Source: Streptomyces fradiae
GTDB lineage: Bacteria; Actinomycetota; Actinomycetes; Streptomycetales; Streptomycetaceae
Assembly: GCF_041270065.1 (NCBI RefSeq)
Contig: NZ_CP065958.1
Span: 5,270,001-5,334,000 of the forward strand
Direction: 5' to 3'
DNA length: 64,000 bases
Shown here: positions 42,365 through 51,683 of the stretch, piece by piece
Position numbering within the stretch: position 1 is the stretch's first letter
Layout: every line of letters begins with the position of its first letter
Program-made: the position numbers and the translations under genes
The notes under the pieces: model-generated
What the model saw: only the letters and a program-made list of their open reading frames with translations
Told to the model about the DNA's origin: nothing
The model's database searches: none

Positions 42365-42384
42365 GACCCTCCTACGGAGGGTCC
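42364..42384 (+). terminator. terminator after the SDR gene
   Basis: A 9-bp GC-rich stem (42364-42372 with 42376-42384) with loop TAC begins at the last base of the stop codon. Confidence 0.6.
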
Positions 42385-42443
42385 GGCCCGCCGGTCGAAA
42401 ACGCTATTCCGCGCTGTCGGCGGCGTACGGCACGATGGAGGGC

Positions 42444-42932
42444 ATGGCAGACACGCACGCCCACACCCACGCCGGCGACCGCCCCGACCACCCCGGTGAG
42501 CGCGTCGCGGACGACCCGATCAAGCTCCTCGCGATCCGGGACGTCCCGCTCTCGCTCGACGAGGTCTTCCGCGCGGTCGGCGACGACGCGGCCGGCGGCA
42601 CGACCCTCTTCGTGGGCACCGTGCGCAACCACGACGGAGGCGCCGACGTCGACGCGCTCGGCTACTCCTGCCACCCCACCGCCGAGGCCGAGCTGCGCCG
42701 CGTCGCCGAGAAGGTCGTCGCGAACCACCCGGTCCGCGCCCTGGCCGCCGTCCACCGGGTGGGTGACCTCCGTGTGGGTGACATCGCGGTCGTCGTCGCC
42801 GTCTCCTGTCCCCACCGCGGCGAGGCCTTCGAGGCCTGCCGGATGCTGATCGACGACCTGAAGCACGAGGTCCCGATCTGGAAGCACCAGACGTTTTCCG
42901 ACGGTACGGAGGAGTGGGTCGGCGCCTGCTGA
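42444..42932 (+). CDS. moaE: molybdopterin synthase catalytic subunit MoaE
   Basis: A 162-residue MoaE. Recognisable parts are GTTLFVGTVRNHDGG near 50, the AVHRVGDLRVGDIAVVVAVSCPHR core and the C-terminal active-site segment PIWKHQTFSDGTEEWVG, where Lys attacks the thiocarboxylated MoaD. It makes the dithiolene of molybdopterin, needed by NarG in this window. The N-terminus carries a His/Asp-rich extension (MADTHAHTHAGDRPDHPGE). ATG 42444 lies 7 nt after CACGAT (42431-42436). MoaD is not adjacent. Confidence 0.93.
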   Translation: MADTHAHTHAGDRPDHPGERVADDPIKLLAIRDVPLSLDEVFRAVGDDAAGGTTLFVGTVRNHDGGADVDALGYSCHPTAEAELRRVAEKVVANHPVRALAAVHRVGDLRVGDIAVVVAVSCPHRGEAFEACRMLIDDLKHEVPIWKHQTFSDGTEEWVGAC

Positions 42933-43081
42933 GAAGCAGGTTCGGGTGCAAGGAGCCACGCCGACGACCCGTAGTCGAACGCCCCGATTTGCGTAACCGG
43001 CCCCCGCGCGTGAGCGTTGATTCCGCGGATGAATAATCTGCTGATCAACTCACTGCGGACCATTGGGGATGGGAGGTCGGG

Positions 43082-43318
43082 ATGGCAGCGCTGGCTTGGT
43101 TGCTGATTCCGCTTTTCGCCGTCGTCGGCGCGGCGATATGGGGAAGCTGGGCTTCGAGGAACAAGACGATAGGCGACGTCGCCGAGCTCGCGGGCTACGC
43201 ACGGTTCCGGGACGCCATGGAGCGCGCCCACGCCGTCCCCGCCGACCCCACGACCGCCGCCACCTCCGCTTCGCTGGTGCCCGAACGCGAGGCCGCGCCG
43301 GTGACCACCACCGGCTGA
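43082..43318 (+). CDS. small single-pass membrane protein, unknown function
   Basis: A 78-residue protein with an N-terminal membrane helix (LAWLLIPLFAVVGAAIWGSW), a conserved-looking amphipathic stretch (TIGDVAELAGYARFRDAMERAH) and a disordered Ala/Thr/Pro tail. GGGAGG precedes the ATG. TAATCT (43034-43039) may be the minus-10. It lies on the same strand before the PDZ protease, which has its own start signal. No family known to me. Confidence 0.7.
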   Translation: MAALAWLLIPLFAVVGAAIWGSWASRNKTIGDVAELAGYARFRDAMERAHAVPADPTTAATSASLVPEREAAPVTTTG

Positions 43319-43374
43319 TCACGTACGGACTGCCCCAGGGGCGCACTCACAGACCGGTCCCGTACTGTCGTTCC

Positions 43375-44463
43375 ATGCCACGCCGCACCGCGACGATGCT
43401 CGCCTCCACCCTGGTCCTGATCACGCTGCTCTGCGTCGGCGTCCTCATTCCGGTCCCGTACGCGGAGATGAGCCCCGGCCCGACCGTGAACACCCTCGGT
43501 GAAGCCCGCGGAGAACCGGTTCTGCAGATCTCCGGGCGCCAGACCTACCCGACCACCGGTCACCTCAACATGACGACCGTGCGGGTCACCGGCGCGGACT
43601 ACCGGATGAACGCGGTCGAGGCCGTCTACGGCTGGCTGGCCCACGACAGCGTGATCGTCCCGCACGACACCCTCTACCCGGACGGCAAGACCGAGGAGGA
43701 GTCGAGCCAGGAGAACGCCGAGGAGTTCAGCCAGTCCCAGGAGAGCGCCAAGGTCGCCGCCCTCAAGGAGCTGAACATCCCGGTCACCACCCGGGTCGTC
43801 GTCGCCACCGTCGTCAAGGGCACCCCCGCCGAGGGCAAGCTGCACGCGGGCGACGTGATCCGCGCCGTGGACGGCACGCCCGTCAAGGAGCCCGGCGACG
43901 TCGCCAAGCAGGTCACCAAGCGCAAGCCCGGCCAGGACGTGGTCTTCACGATCGTCCCGGCCAAGGAGGCCGCCGCCGCGGAGAAGGCCCACAAGGAGGC
44001 CACCGCCACCCAGCAGGTGGTGATCAAGACCGTGAAGTCGGAGGAGGGCGACCGGGCGATCGTCGGCATCCAGGCCGGCACCGACCACGTCTTCCCGTTC
44101 ACCATCGACATCAAGCTGGCCGACGTCGGCGGCCCCAGCGCCGGACTCATGTTCGCGCTCGGCATCGTCGACAAGCTCACCCCGGGGCCGCTCACCGACG
44201 GCAAGTTCATCGCCGGCACCGGCACCATCGACGACAAGGGCGCGGTCGGCCCGATCGGCGGCATCGAGATGAAGCTGGTCGGCGCGCGCCGGGCGGGCGC
44301 CCAGTACTTCCTCACCCCCGCCGACAACTGCGCCGCCGCGGCCTCCGACACCCCCGCCGGCCTCACCCTGATCAAGGTGGACACCATCGACGACGCGACG
44401 AAGTCGCTGGAGAAGCTCCGCAAGGGCGACACGAGCTCGCTGCCCAGCTGCTCCAAGAGCTGA
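43375..44463 (+). CDS. PDZ-containing Lon-like (YlbL-type) serine protease
   Basis: A 362-residue membrane-anchored protease. An N-terminal signal anchor (MLASTLVLITLLCVGVLIPVPY) is followed by a PDZ domain (TRVVVATVVKGTPAEGKLHAGDVIRAVDG) and a Lon-type catalytic domain with the Ser-Lys dyad: serine in GGPSAGLMFALGI and lysine in GPIGGIEMKLVGARRAGA. It faces the outside. YlbL family members process or degrade membrane-associated proteins. ATG 43375 lies 6 nt after TACTGT (43363-43368). A strong terminator follows. The homologous pair PDZ protease plus UPF0182 is adjacent in mycobacteria too. Confidence 0.92.
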   Translation: MPRRTATMLASTLVLITLLCVGVLIPVPYAEMSPGPTVNTLGEARGEPVLQISGRQTYPTTGHLNMTTVRVTGADYRMNAVEAVYGWLAHDSVIVPHDTLYPDGKTEEESSQENAEEFSQSQESAKVAALKELNIPVTTRVVVATVVKGTPAEGKLHAGDVIRAVDGTPVKEPGDVAKQVTKRKPGQDVVFTIVPAKEAAAAEKAHKEATATQQVVIKTVKSEEGDRAIVGIQAGTDHVFPFTIDIKLADVGGPSAGLMFALGIVDKLTPGPLTDGKFIAGTGTIDDKGAVGPIGGIEMKLVGARRAGAQYFLTPADNCAAAASDTPAGLTLIKVDTIDDATKSLEKLRKGDTSSLPSCSKS

Positions 44464-44493
44464 TCTCCGGGAGCTGATCAGCAAGAGCCGATA

Positions 44494-44527
44494 CGGAAGG
44501 GGGCGCCCCGCAGGGCGCCCCCTTCCG
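44494..44527. terminator. bidirectional terminator after the PDZ protease
   Basis: A perfect 15-bp stem (44494-44508 with 44513-44527) with a 4-nt loop lies between convergent genes. Confidence 0.85.
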
Positions 44528-44550
44528 CGTACGGCCGTACCGCCGCGGCC

Positions 44551-45105
44551 TCAGCCCTCGAAGGTCGCGGCCAGCGCGTCCGCGAGCCCCGGCACCAGGT
44601 CGGGGCCGGTCAGGACCTCGTTCGGCGAGTCCTTCTCGCGCAGCCGGATCGCGGCCTCCCGGGCCCCGTCCCGCAGCACGGCGACCGTCATCCGGACCTC
44701 CTGGCGGTCCGGATGCGCGGCCACCCACTTGGCGAGCTGCTTCTCGCCCATGCCCTGAGGCACCTGGGACTCGGCCGACGGCGGCAGCATCAGCCGCTCC
44801 ACCGTCAGCGCGCAGCCGGCCACGCCCTCGGGCCAGGCGATGGTGCCGAGGAATTCGTCGAGCGGCTTGCCCTTCGGCAGCTCCTCCTGCTCGATCGGCG
44901 TGTAGGTGGTGGTCTGGTCGGCGCCGGCGCCCAGCTGGGAGGAGAGCGAGGGCGCCTGGGCGCGCAGCCGCGCGGTGTCGACCAGGGCGAACAGGCGGGC
45001 CGGCCGGTCCCAGCCGAGACCCGAGGCGTACTCGTCGATCTCGAGCACCGCGCGGGTGAGGGGGCTCGCGGCCATCGGGGGGCCGGAGGGGGAAACGTTG
45101 GACAT
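44551..45105 (-). CDS. PPA1309 family conserved protein
   Basis: A 184-residue cytoplasmic protein of the actinobacterial PPA1309 family, recognised from SPLTRAVLEIDEYASGLGWDRPARLFALVDT, LDEFLGTIAWPEGVAGCALTVERLMLPPSAE and HPDRQEVRMTVAVLRDG. Function unknown. ATG 45105 lies exactly 7 nt after CAGGAT (45118-45113), so it is probably leaderless; the TTG 45111 of the longer frame is discarded. It is divergent from the UPF0182 gene. Confidence 0.85.
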   Translation of the reverse strand: MSNVSPSGPPMAASPLTRAVLEIDEYASGLGWDRPARLFALVDTARLRAQAPSLSSQLGAGADQTTTYTPIEQEELPKGKPLDEFLGTIAWPEGVAGCALTVERLMLPPSAESQVPQGMGEKQLAKWVAAHPDRQEVRMTVAVLRDGAREAAIRLREKDSPNEVLTGPDLVPGLADALAATFEG

Positions 45106-45237
45106 GAGCAATATCCTGCCTGGTCTTCTCCCGAAGACGGGAACTAGGTAAAGCCTCAGTAAGTTGCATCAGTGGGCTCTACGATCGCGGAGCCTGCTTA
45201 TCGACGCATTCGACGCATCAACCTCGAGGGGCGCACG

Positions 45238-48204
45238 TTGGCTTTCCAGATGCCGGACCGCGGCGGCGGCACAGGTCCTTCCGGGCCGAGGATCAGAGTC
45301 GGCCGGCCGTCCCGGCGCGCCCGTACGCTGCTGATGACGCTGGGCGTCCTCGCGGTCCTCGCCATGGCGTTCGTGATGTTCGCCGGGTTCTGGACGGACT
45401 GGCTGTGGTTCCGCTCGGTCCACTACTCGTCCGTGTTCACCACCACCCTGTGGACCAAGATCGGCCTGTTCCTGGTGTTCGGCCTGCTGATGGCGCTGGC
45501 CGTCGGCCTGAACATCTGGCTGGCGTACCGGCTGCGGCCGCCGCTGAGCGCGATGTCGCTCGAGCAGCAGAGCCTCGACCGGTACCGGATGGGTCTGGCG
45601 CCCTTCAAGAAGTGGGTGCTGCTCGCGGTCACCGCCCTGGTCGGCCTGATCGCCGGCGCCTCCGCCTCCGGGCAGTGGCGCACCTGGCTGATGTGGGTGA
45701 ACGGGGTCTCCTTCGGCGAGAAGGACCCGCAGTTCCAGCTCGACGTGTCGTTCTACGCGTTCGACCTGCCCTGGTACCGCTTCCTGCTCGCCTTCGGCTT
45801 CGCGGCCACCGTCCTCTCGCTGATCGCCGCCGCCCTCACCCACTACCTGTACGGCGGGCTGCGGATCACCAGCCCGGGCGCGCGCGCCACCGCCGCCGCG
45901 ACCGGCCACCTCTCGGTGCTGCTCGGCGTGTTCGTGTCGCTGAAGGCCGTGGCGTACTGGCTCGACCGGTACGGCCTGGCGGTGAAGTCCAGCGACTTCA
46001 AGGCCACCGGCAACTGGACCGGTCTGCGTTATGTGGACGCCAACGCGTACCTGCCGGCGAAGACCATCCTCTTCTGCATCGCCGTGATCTGCGCGGTGCT
46101 GTTCTTCGCCACGCTGTGGCGGCGCACCTGGCAGCTGCCGGTGATCGGCTTCGGTCTGATGGTGCTCTCGGCGATCCTGATCGGCGGCCTGTACCCGGCC
46201 ATCGTGCAGAAGTTCCAGGTCCAGCCGAACGAGCAGGCCAAGGAAGCGCCGTACATCCAGAAGAACATCGACGCGACCCGCAAGGCCTACGCGATCGACT
46301 CCACCAAGCCCGAGGACTACTCGGGCAAGTCGACGGTCAAGGCGAAGGACCAGCTGCGCACCGACTCGGACACGGCGGCCAGCTATCGCCTGGTCGACCC
46401 GAACGTGGTCTCGCCGACCTTCCAGCAGCTGGAGCAGAAGCGGAAGTACTACCAGTTCCCGCTGACCCTGGACGTCGACCGCTACGCGGGCAAGGACACC
46501 GTGGTCGGTCTCCGTGAGCTCAACATCAAGGGCATCCCGAAGCGGAACTGGATCAACGACCACTTCACCTACACCCACGGCTACGGCGCCATCATGGCGA
46601 CCGGCACCCAGACGGACAGCAACGGCTCCCCGGTCTTCACCGAGCAGGGCCTGCCGACGACGGGCATGCTCCCCAAGTACGAGCAGCGCATCTACTACGG
46701 CGAGAAGACCGACCAGTACTCCATCGTCGGCGGGCCCCAGAAGGAGCTCGACTACGAGGAGAACGGCGAGAAGACCACCAGCTACCAGGGCGACAGCGGG
46801 GTCAGCCTCTTCAGCGCCTTCAACCGGGCGGCGTACGCGGTCGCGTTCAGCGAGCCGCAGATCCTCTACTCGGGGGCCATCGGCGACGGTTCGCGGATCC
46901 TCTACAACCGCACCCCCAAGGAGCGGGTCGAGGCCGTCGCGCCGTGGCTGACCATCGACGGCGACGCCTACCCGGCGGTCGTCAACGGCCGGATCCAGTG
47001 GATCGTCGACGCCTACACCACCACCAACGGCTACCCGTACGCCTCGCGCACCACCCTCGGCGAGAGCACCGCGGACGCCCTGACGGTCGGTAACCAGCAG
47101 CGCGCGGTCGTCGCCCAGCAGAACCAGGTCAACTACATCCGCAACTCGGTGAAGGCCACCGTCGACGCCTACGACGGCACGGTGAACCTCTACCAGTGGG
47201 ACACCCAGGACCCGGTCCTGAAGACCTGGATGAAGGCGTTCCCCGGCACGGTCAAGGAGCGCTCCGCGATCAAGCCGGACCTGCTCGCCCACCTGCGCTA
47301 CCCGCAGGACATGTTCAAGGTCCAGCGCGAGCTGCTCACCCGCTACCACGTGCAGGACCCGGCGCAGTTCTACAGCGGCTCGGACGCCTGGCAGGTGCCG
47401 GACGACCCGACCAGCAAGGACGGCAACGCGGTCCCGCCGTACTACCTGAGCCTGAAGATGCCCGGGGACACCGCGCAGAAGTTCTCGCTGACGACGACGT
47501 TCACGCCGAACGGACGGCCCAACCTGGGCGGGTTCATGGCGGTGGACGCGGACGCCAACAGCAAGGACTACGGCCGGATAAGGCTGCTGAGAGTCGGCGA
47601 GAACGTGCCGGGACCCCAGCAGGTGCAGAACAAGCTCAACAGCCTCCCGTCGGTGGCGACCTTCGTGCGTGACATGAAGGGCGCCGACTCCGACATCATC
47701 TACGGCAACCTGCTCACGGTCCCGCTGGACGGCGGCTTCCTGTACGTGGAGCCGGTGTACGCGCAGGGCCGCACCGGGCAGTACCCGCTCCTGAAGAAGG
47801 TGGCGGTGTCCCATGTGGACACGGACCAGCCGAAGGGCGACACCACCACGGACACCACGGTGTTCGCGGACAACCTGACGGACGCCCTGAACGCGGTCTT
47901 CGGGGTCGAGGGCGCCCAGCCGCCGGCCACCCAGCCGCCCGGCACCAAGCCCCCGACGACGCCGACGACTCCGCCGACCAACGACGCCGCCCTCAAGCAG
48001 GCCATCGCGGACGCCCAGAAGGCGTACGACGACGGCCAGGCGGCGCTCCAGAAGGGCGACTGGACGGCGTACGGCAAGGCCCAGGAGGCCCTGCAGGACG
48101 CCCTCCAGCGCGCGGCCGACGCCGGAGCGAAGCTCCAGCCCAGTCAGCCGGGCCAGCCGGGCAAGCCCGAGCAGTCCGGTCAGCCGGCCCAACCCGGCAG
48201 ATAA
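45238..48204 (+). CDS. UPF0182 family large membrane protein
   Basis: A 988-residue UPF0182 protein. Seven or so membrane helices fall in the first 340 residues ([58 protein letters not shown] and others). A large extracytoplasmic beta-rich domain follows (about 340-890), then a Pro/Thr-rich stretch ([19 protein letters not shown]) and a C-terminal helical tail ([27 protein letters not shown]). The mycobacterial counterpart is of similar length. Function unknown. TTG 45238 was chosen because GAGGGG (45225-45230) lies 7 nt upstream; ATG 45250 is the alternative. Confidence 0.9.
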   Translation: MAFQMPDRGGGTGPSGPRIRVGRPSRRARTLLMTLGVLAVLAMAFVMFAGFWTDWLWFRSVHYSSVFTTTLWTKIGLFLVFGLLMALAVGLNIWLAYRLRPPLSAMSLEQQSLDRYRMGLAPFKKWVLLAVTALVGLIAGASASGQWRTWLMWVNGVSFGEKDPQFQLDVSFYAFDLPWYRFLLAFGFAATVLSLIAAALTHYLYGGLRITSPGARATAAATGHLSVLLGVFVSLKAVAYWLDRYGLAVKSSDFKATGNWTGLRYVDANAYLPAKTILFCIAVICAVLFFATLWRRTWQLPVIGFGLMVLSAILIGGLYPAIVQKFQVQPNEQAKEAPYIQKNIDATRKAYAIDSTKPEDYSGKSTVKAKDQLRTDSDTAASYRLVDPNVVSPTFQQLEQKRKYYQFPLTLDVDRYAGKDTVVGLRELNIKGIPKRNWINDHFTYTHGYGAIMATGTQTDSNGSPVFTEQGLPTTGMLPKYEQRIYYGEKTDQYSIVGGPQKELDYEENGEKTTSYQGDSGVSLFSAFNRAAYAVAFSEPQILYSGAIGDGSRILYNRTPKERVEAVAPWLTIDGDAYPAVVNGRIQWIVDAYTTTNGYPYASRTTLGESTADALTVGNQQRAVVAQQNQVNYIRNSVKATVDAYDGTVNLYQWDTQDPVLKTWMKAFPGTVKERSAIKPDLLAHLRYPQDMFKVQRELLTRYHVQDPAQFYSGSDAWQVPDDPTSKDGNAVPPYYLSLKMPGDTAQKFSLTTTFTPNGRPNLGGFMAVDADANSKDYGRIRLLRVGENVPGPQQVQNKLNSLPSVATFVRDMKGADSDIIYGNLLTVPLDGGFLYVEPVYAQGRTGQYPLLKKVAVSHVDTDQPKGDTTTDTTVFADNLTDALNAVFGVEGAQPPATQPPGTKPPTTPTTPPTNDAALKQAIADAQKAYDDGQAALQKGDWTAYGKAQEALQDALQRAADAGAKLQPSQPGQPGKPEQSGQPAQPGR

Positions 48205-48249
48205 TCGGTCAAGGCCCCACCTCGCGTCGTGATACGGTTTCCTTACCGA

Positions 48250-48323
48250 CGCGGGGTGGAGCAGCTCGGTAGCTCGCTGGGCTCATAACCCAGAGGTCGC
48301 AGGTTCAAATCCTGTCCCCGCTA
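48250..48323 (+). tRNA. initiator tRNA-fMet (CAT), copy 1
   Basis: A 74-nt cloverleaf with no genomic CCA. The anticodon CAT is in CTGGGCTCATAACCCAG; the three G-C pairs next to the anticodon loop and the unpaired C1-T72 end mark it as an initiator. A TACGGT minus-10-like box lies 11 nt upstream (48233-48238). It is identical to the copy at 50552. Confidence 0.97.
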
Positions 48324-48326
48324 CTG

Positions 48327-48368
48327 ACGACGAGGGCCCGAATCCATAAGGATTCGGGCCCTCGTCGT
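48327..48368 (+). terminator. terminator of initiator tRNA copy 1
   Basis: A perfect 19-bp stem (48327-48345 with 48350-48368) with loop ATAA begins 3 nt after the tRNA. Confidence 0.9.
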
Positions 48369-48535
48369 GTGTCCGGAGCCACCTCGGGCACGAAGGGCGG
48401 TATGGATGGGGGGAGTTGGCGTGAGTCGTGTTTGACTTGTCTCTCTGTGGGCATGTCGACAAAACGCTGAAGTGACCTCACTGGCTGCGATATACCAGGT
48501 GTACGCGGGTTGCGGGTGGTGCGACGATGGTATTT

Positions 48536-50491
48536 ATGGGGGACAGGGCAACTCTGTTGGAGACAGGGCGGTTTGTGCAGCGGCATGCCGGAAACGCCGC
48601 AGACGAGATCATCGAGGCCGCGGGGGCCGTCGATGCGGCCGTCGACACCACCGCCGACCAGGAGAACGAGGCCGAGACCGAGGCCCGCCACCGCCTTGCC
48701 GCCGAGAAGGGCGAGGCCGCGTCGATGAGCGTGCTCGGCGCCCTGCTGCTGCGCCGCGGCGACCTGGACGGCGCCGAGCCCTATCTGCGCGGCGCCACCG
48801 GCCAGGGCGACCGTGCCGCCGCCAACAACCTGGGCGTCCTGCTGCACCAGCGCGGCTACCCGGACGAGGCCGCCGGCTGGTGGCGGGTCGCCGCCGTCGC
48901 CGGCTCCGCCCCGGCCGCCCACGCCCTCGGCCGCCACCACCGCGAGCGCGGTGACGAGCCCGCCGCCGAGTACTGGCTGCGCCAGGCCGCCGAGCAGGGC
49001 CACGCCCTGGGCGCGTACGCCCTTGCCGACCTCCTGGAGCACCGCAGCGACGTCGGCGCCGAGCGCTGGCTGCGCGCCGCCGCCGAGCAGGGCCACCGCG
49101 AGGCCGCCTACCGGCTCGCCCTGGCCCTGGAGCGCCGCGCCACCGGCCCGGCCGCCCGCGGCCCGCACGCGTACGACACGGGCGCAGGCGCGGGTACGAG
49201 CACGGGCACCGGCCTGCGCGCCGGCGCGCGCCCGGGCGCCGGCACCCGCCCGGCGGCCGACGGGGCCGATGGGGCCGAGGACGGGCTCGGCGAGGCCGAG
49301 CAGTGGTTCCGGCAGGCCGCAGCGCGCGGGCACCGGCGGGCCGCCCTGCACCTGGGCGCCATCCTGGAGAAGCGCGGCGACCTCAAGGAGGCCGGCCGCT
49401 GGTATCTGACCTCCGCCAAGGACGGCGAGGCCAAGGCCGCCCGCGCGCTCGGCTTCCTGCTGCGCGACGCCGGCGACGAGGAGAGCGCCGCCGTGTGGTG
49501 GCTGCGCGCCGCCCAGGACGGCGACGGCAACGCCGCCAACGCGCTCGGCGCGCTGCACGCCGCCCGCGGCGAGCAGCAGACCGCCGAGCGCTGGTACCGC
49601 GCCGCCATGGACGCGGGCGACGTCAACGGCGCCTACAACCTCGGGCTGCTCTGCGCCGCCCAGGAGCGCACCCAGCAGGCCGAGCAGTGGTACCGCAGGG
49701 CCGCCTACGCCGGGCACCGCGAGGCCGCCAACGCGCTGGCCGTGCTGCTGCTCCAGGCCGGTGACGCGGGCGGCGCCGAGCCGTGGTTCTCCAAGGCCGC
49801 CGAGGCCGGCAGCGTCGACGCCGCCTTCAACCTGGGCATCCTCCACGCCGGCCGGGACGACGACCGCACCGCGCTCACCTGGTACGAGCGGGCCGCGGCC
49901 GCCGGACACACCGAGGCCGCCCTCCAGGTCGGCATCGCGCACCTGCGCGACGGCGACGAGCAGGCCGCCGAGCGCCATCTGCGCTGCGCGGCCGGCGGCG
50001 GCAGCGCCGAGGCCGCCTACCGGCTCGCCACCGTCCTCGACGCGCGCCGCCCGGCCCCCGGGCCGCCGGTCCTCGGCGCGCCGCGCGAGGAGAAGAGCGA
50101 GTGCGAGGAGTGGTACGAGCGGGCCGCCCAGCAGGGCCACCGCCGCGCCCAGGTCCGGGTCGGCATGCTCGCCGCCGCGCGCGGCGACGTCGAGGAGGCG
50201 GCCCGCTGGTACCGGGAGGCGGCCGAGGCCGGCTCCCGCAACGGCGCCTTCAACCTCGGTCTGCTGCTCGCCCGCGAGGGCGCCGAGCGGGAGGCCGCCC
50301 TGTGGTGGACCCGCGCCGCGCACGCCGGGCACGGCCGGGCCGCCCTGCGGCTCGCGCTGCTCGCCGCCCGGCGCGGCGAGCTCACCGAGGGGCGCCGCTG
50401 GTGCGACCGCGCGGTCGAGCTCGGCCCGGCCGAGGTGGCCGAGCGGGCGGCCCGGCTCAGCGAGGCGCTGCACCAGGAGCTCACCGCGTAA
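48536..50491 (+). CDS. Sel1-like/TPR repeat protein
   Basis: A 651-residue solenoid made of about fourteen Sel1-like repeats of roughly 34-36 residues. The consensus is G-x-A-x-A-A-x-x-L-G-x-L-L-x-x-R-G-D-x-x-x-A-E-x-W-Y-R-x-A-A-x-x-G, for example GDRAAANNLGVLLHQRGYPD and GNAANALGALHAARGEQQTA. A Gly/Thr/Arg-rich spacer (about 205-245, GAGAGTSTGTGLRAGARPG) splits the solenoid. It is a scaffold for protein interactions, partner unknown. ATG 48536 lies 7 nt after GACGAT (48523-48528); ATG 48527 is in the same frame. It lies between two identical initiator tRNA genes. Confidence 0.88.
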   Translation: MGDRATLLETGRFVQRHAGNAADEIIEAAGAVDAAVDTTADQENEAETEARHRLAAEKGEAASMSVLGALLLRRGDLDGAEPYLRGATGQGDRAAANNLGVLLHQRGYPDEAAGWWRVAAVAGSAPAAHALGRHHRERGDEPAAEYWLRQAAEQGHALGAYALADLLEHRSDVGAERWLRAAAEQGHREAAYRLALALERRATGPAARGPHAYDTGAGAGTSTGTGLRAGARPGAGTRPAADGADGAEDGLGEAEQWFRQAAARGHRRAALHLGAILEKRGDLKEAGRWYLTSAKDGEAKAARALGFLLRDAGDEESAAVWWLRAAQDGDGNAANALGALHAARGEQQTAERWYRAAMDAGDVNGAYNLGLLCAAQERTQQAEQWYRRAAYAGHREAANALAVLLLQAGDAGGAEPWFSKAAEAGSVDAAFNLGILHAGRDDDRTALTWYERAAAAGHTEAALQVGIAHLRDGDEQAAERHLRCAAGGGSAEAAYRLATVLDARRPAPGPPVLGAPREEKSECEEWYERAAQQGHRRAQVRVGMLAAARGDVEEAARWYREAAEAGSRNGAFNLGLLLAREGAEREAALWWTRAAHAGHGRAALRLALLAARRGELTEGRRWCDRAVELGPAEVAERAARLSEALHQELTA

Positions 50492-50551
50492 CGGCACCGC
50501 GTTAATGGATTTGCGCTGGTGAGGGCCGTCCCGTAAGGTTGGGTTCACCGA

Positions 50552-50625
50552 CGCGGGGTGGAGCAGCTCGGTAGCTCGCTGGGCTCATAACCCAGAGGTC
50601 GCAGGTTCAAATCCTGTCCCCGCTA
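50552..50625 (+). tRNA. initiator tRNA-fMet (CAT), copy 2
   Basis: Identical over 74 nt to the copy at 48250, again without CCA. A TAAGGT box lies 12 nt upstream (50534-50539). Only about 5 nt before and 1-2 nt after the mature tRNA are shared; the flanks and terminators differ, so the duplication is old or kept identical by conversion. Confidence 0.97.
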
Positions 50626-50634
50626 CTCAGTAGC

Positions 50635-50668
50635 ACGAAGGCCCGGATCCTCGGATCCGGGCCTTCGT
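50635..50668 (+). terminator. terminator of initiator tRNA copy 2
   Basis: A 16-nt perfect inverted repeat (50635-50650 with 50653-50668). Confidence 0.88.
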
Positions 50669-50702
50669 CGTATGCGCCGGCAGCTGTCGCGGGGCACGGA
50701 AA

Positions 50703-50724
50703 AGCCCCGCCCGAAGGCGGGGCT
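50703..50724 (-). terminator. terminator of the Fur-family gene
   Basis: A 9-bp stem (50724-50716 with 50711-50703 on the minus strand) with a UUCG loop followed by TTTT; a classic intrinsic terminator 20 nt after the stop. Confidence 0.88.
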
Positions 50725-50744
50725 CTCGTGTGTCCGCTGAGAAG

Positions 50745-51164
50745 CTACGCGGTCGTCGCGCAGCTCGGGCAGATGCCCCGGTAGGTGACCTCGACGTCCG
50801 AGATGGTGAAGCCGAAACGCTCGGTGGCCGGCAGATCGGCCAGCGGGTCGCCGGCCGGGTGCACGTCACGGATCGCGCCGCAGCGGGCGCAGACCAGATG
50901 CTGGTGCGGTCGGTGGGCGTTCGGGTCGTAGCGCTTGGCGCGCCCGTCCGTGGCCACCTCGATCACCTCGCCCAGCGTGACCATCTCGCCGAGCGTGTTG
51001 TAGACGGTCGCACGGGAGATCTCGGGCAGGCGCTCGACGGCCCGGGCGTGGACCTCGTCGGCGGTCAGGTGCACATGGTCCCCGTCGAGCACCTCGGCCA
51101 CGACACGGCGCTGCGCGGTCATTCGCCAGCCACGGCCGCGCAGTCGTTCCAACAGGTCGCTCAT
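50745..51164 (-). CDS. Fur-family regulator, PerR/CatR type
   Basis: A 139-residue Fur protein. A winged helix (RMTAQRRVVAEVL; SRATVYNTLGEMVTLG) is followed by a dimerisation domain with two structural-zinc CxxC pairs (CARC and CPSC). The regulatory metal site includes HVHLTADEV and RYDPNAHRPHQHLVC; the Asp in RYDPN rather than Glu favours a PerR-type peroxide sensor over an iron Fur. In S. coelicolor the similar CatR represses catalase, but no catalase gene is in view. ATG 51164 lies exactly 7 nt after TACTCT (51177-51172), so the mRNA is probably leaderless. Confidence 0.88.
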   Translation of the reverse strand: MSDLLERLRGRGWRMTAQRRVVAEVLDGDHVHLTADEVHARAVERLPEISRATVYNTLGEMVTLGEVIEVATDGRAKRYDPNAHRPHQHLVCARCGAIRDVHPAGDPLADLPATERFGFTISDVEVTYRGICPSCATTA

Positions 51165-51219
51165 GGGGGTCAGAGTAACAGTCGCCGCCGGCGAGTCCCG
51201 AACCGATGTGAGTTCGGAC

Positions 51220-51256
51220 ACTCCCTCGACTTGGACAAAATCCAAGTCGAGGGAGT
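51220..51256. promoter_or_regulatory. perfect 16-bp inverted repeat between the CBS and Fur-type genes
   Basis: Arms at 51220-51235 and 51241-51256 match over 16 bp around CAAAA. The centre TTGGACAAAATCCAA has the 7-1-7 form of Fur-family operators. It also lies 20 nt after the CBS gene stop (minus strand), so it may instead be that gene's terminator, although no U-tract follows. Confidence 0.6.
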
Positions 51257-51276
51257 TGTGGCCGAGGGAGCGGGTG

Positions 51277-51663
51277 TCAGGCGGCGCTGTGCACCGGGAG
51301 CCAGCAGCGGATGATGTCGCGGACGGAGACGATGCCGACCGGCCCGTGGTCGTCGAGCACCACGAGATGGCGGAAGCCGCCGCGGGTCATCGCCTCCGCG
51401 GCCTCTTCCAGGGTCCAGGTCGGGGCGGCGAAGACCACGTCGCGGGTGGTGTGGGCGTCGCAGGTCTCGTGGTCGGGATTCCGGTCGGTGCCGATGGCGT
51501 TGAGGACGTCGCGTTCGGTGAGGATGCCGAATCCGCCGGCGTCGCCGTCCTGGACGACGGCCGCGCCGACGCGGCGCGCCGACATCAGCCGGGCGGCCTG
51601 GCGCAGCGTGTGGGCCGGTCCGATGGTGAGGATCACGGTGGTCATGGCGTCACGGACGAGCAT
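51277..51663 (-). CDS. tandem CBS-domain protein
   Basis: A 128-residue protein consisting only of two CBS domains: MTTVILTIGPAHTLRQAARLMSARRVGAAVVQD...GFGILTERDVLNAI and HTTRDVVFAAPTWTLEEAAEAMTRGGFRHLVVLD...GIVSVRDIIR. Such stand-alone pairs bind adenine nucleotides and act as sensors. ATG 51663 has GGAGG upstream; GTG 51675 is in frame. Two sets of short direct repeats lie in the promoter region. It lies between the Fur-type gene and hisN on the same strand. Confidence 0.88.
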   Translation of the reverse strand: MLVRDAMTTVILTIGPAHTLRQAARLMSARRVGAAVVQDGDAGGFGILTERDVLNAIGTDRNPDHETCDAHTTRDVVFAAPTWTLEEAAEAMTRGGFRHLVVLDDHGPVGIVSVRDIIRCWLPVHSAA

Positions 51664-51683
51664 GGAGGGAACCACCTCCGGTT

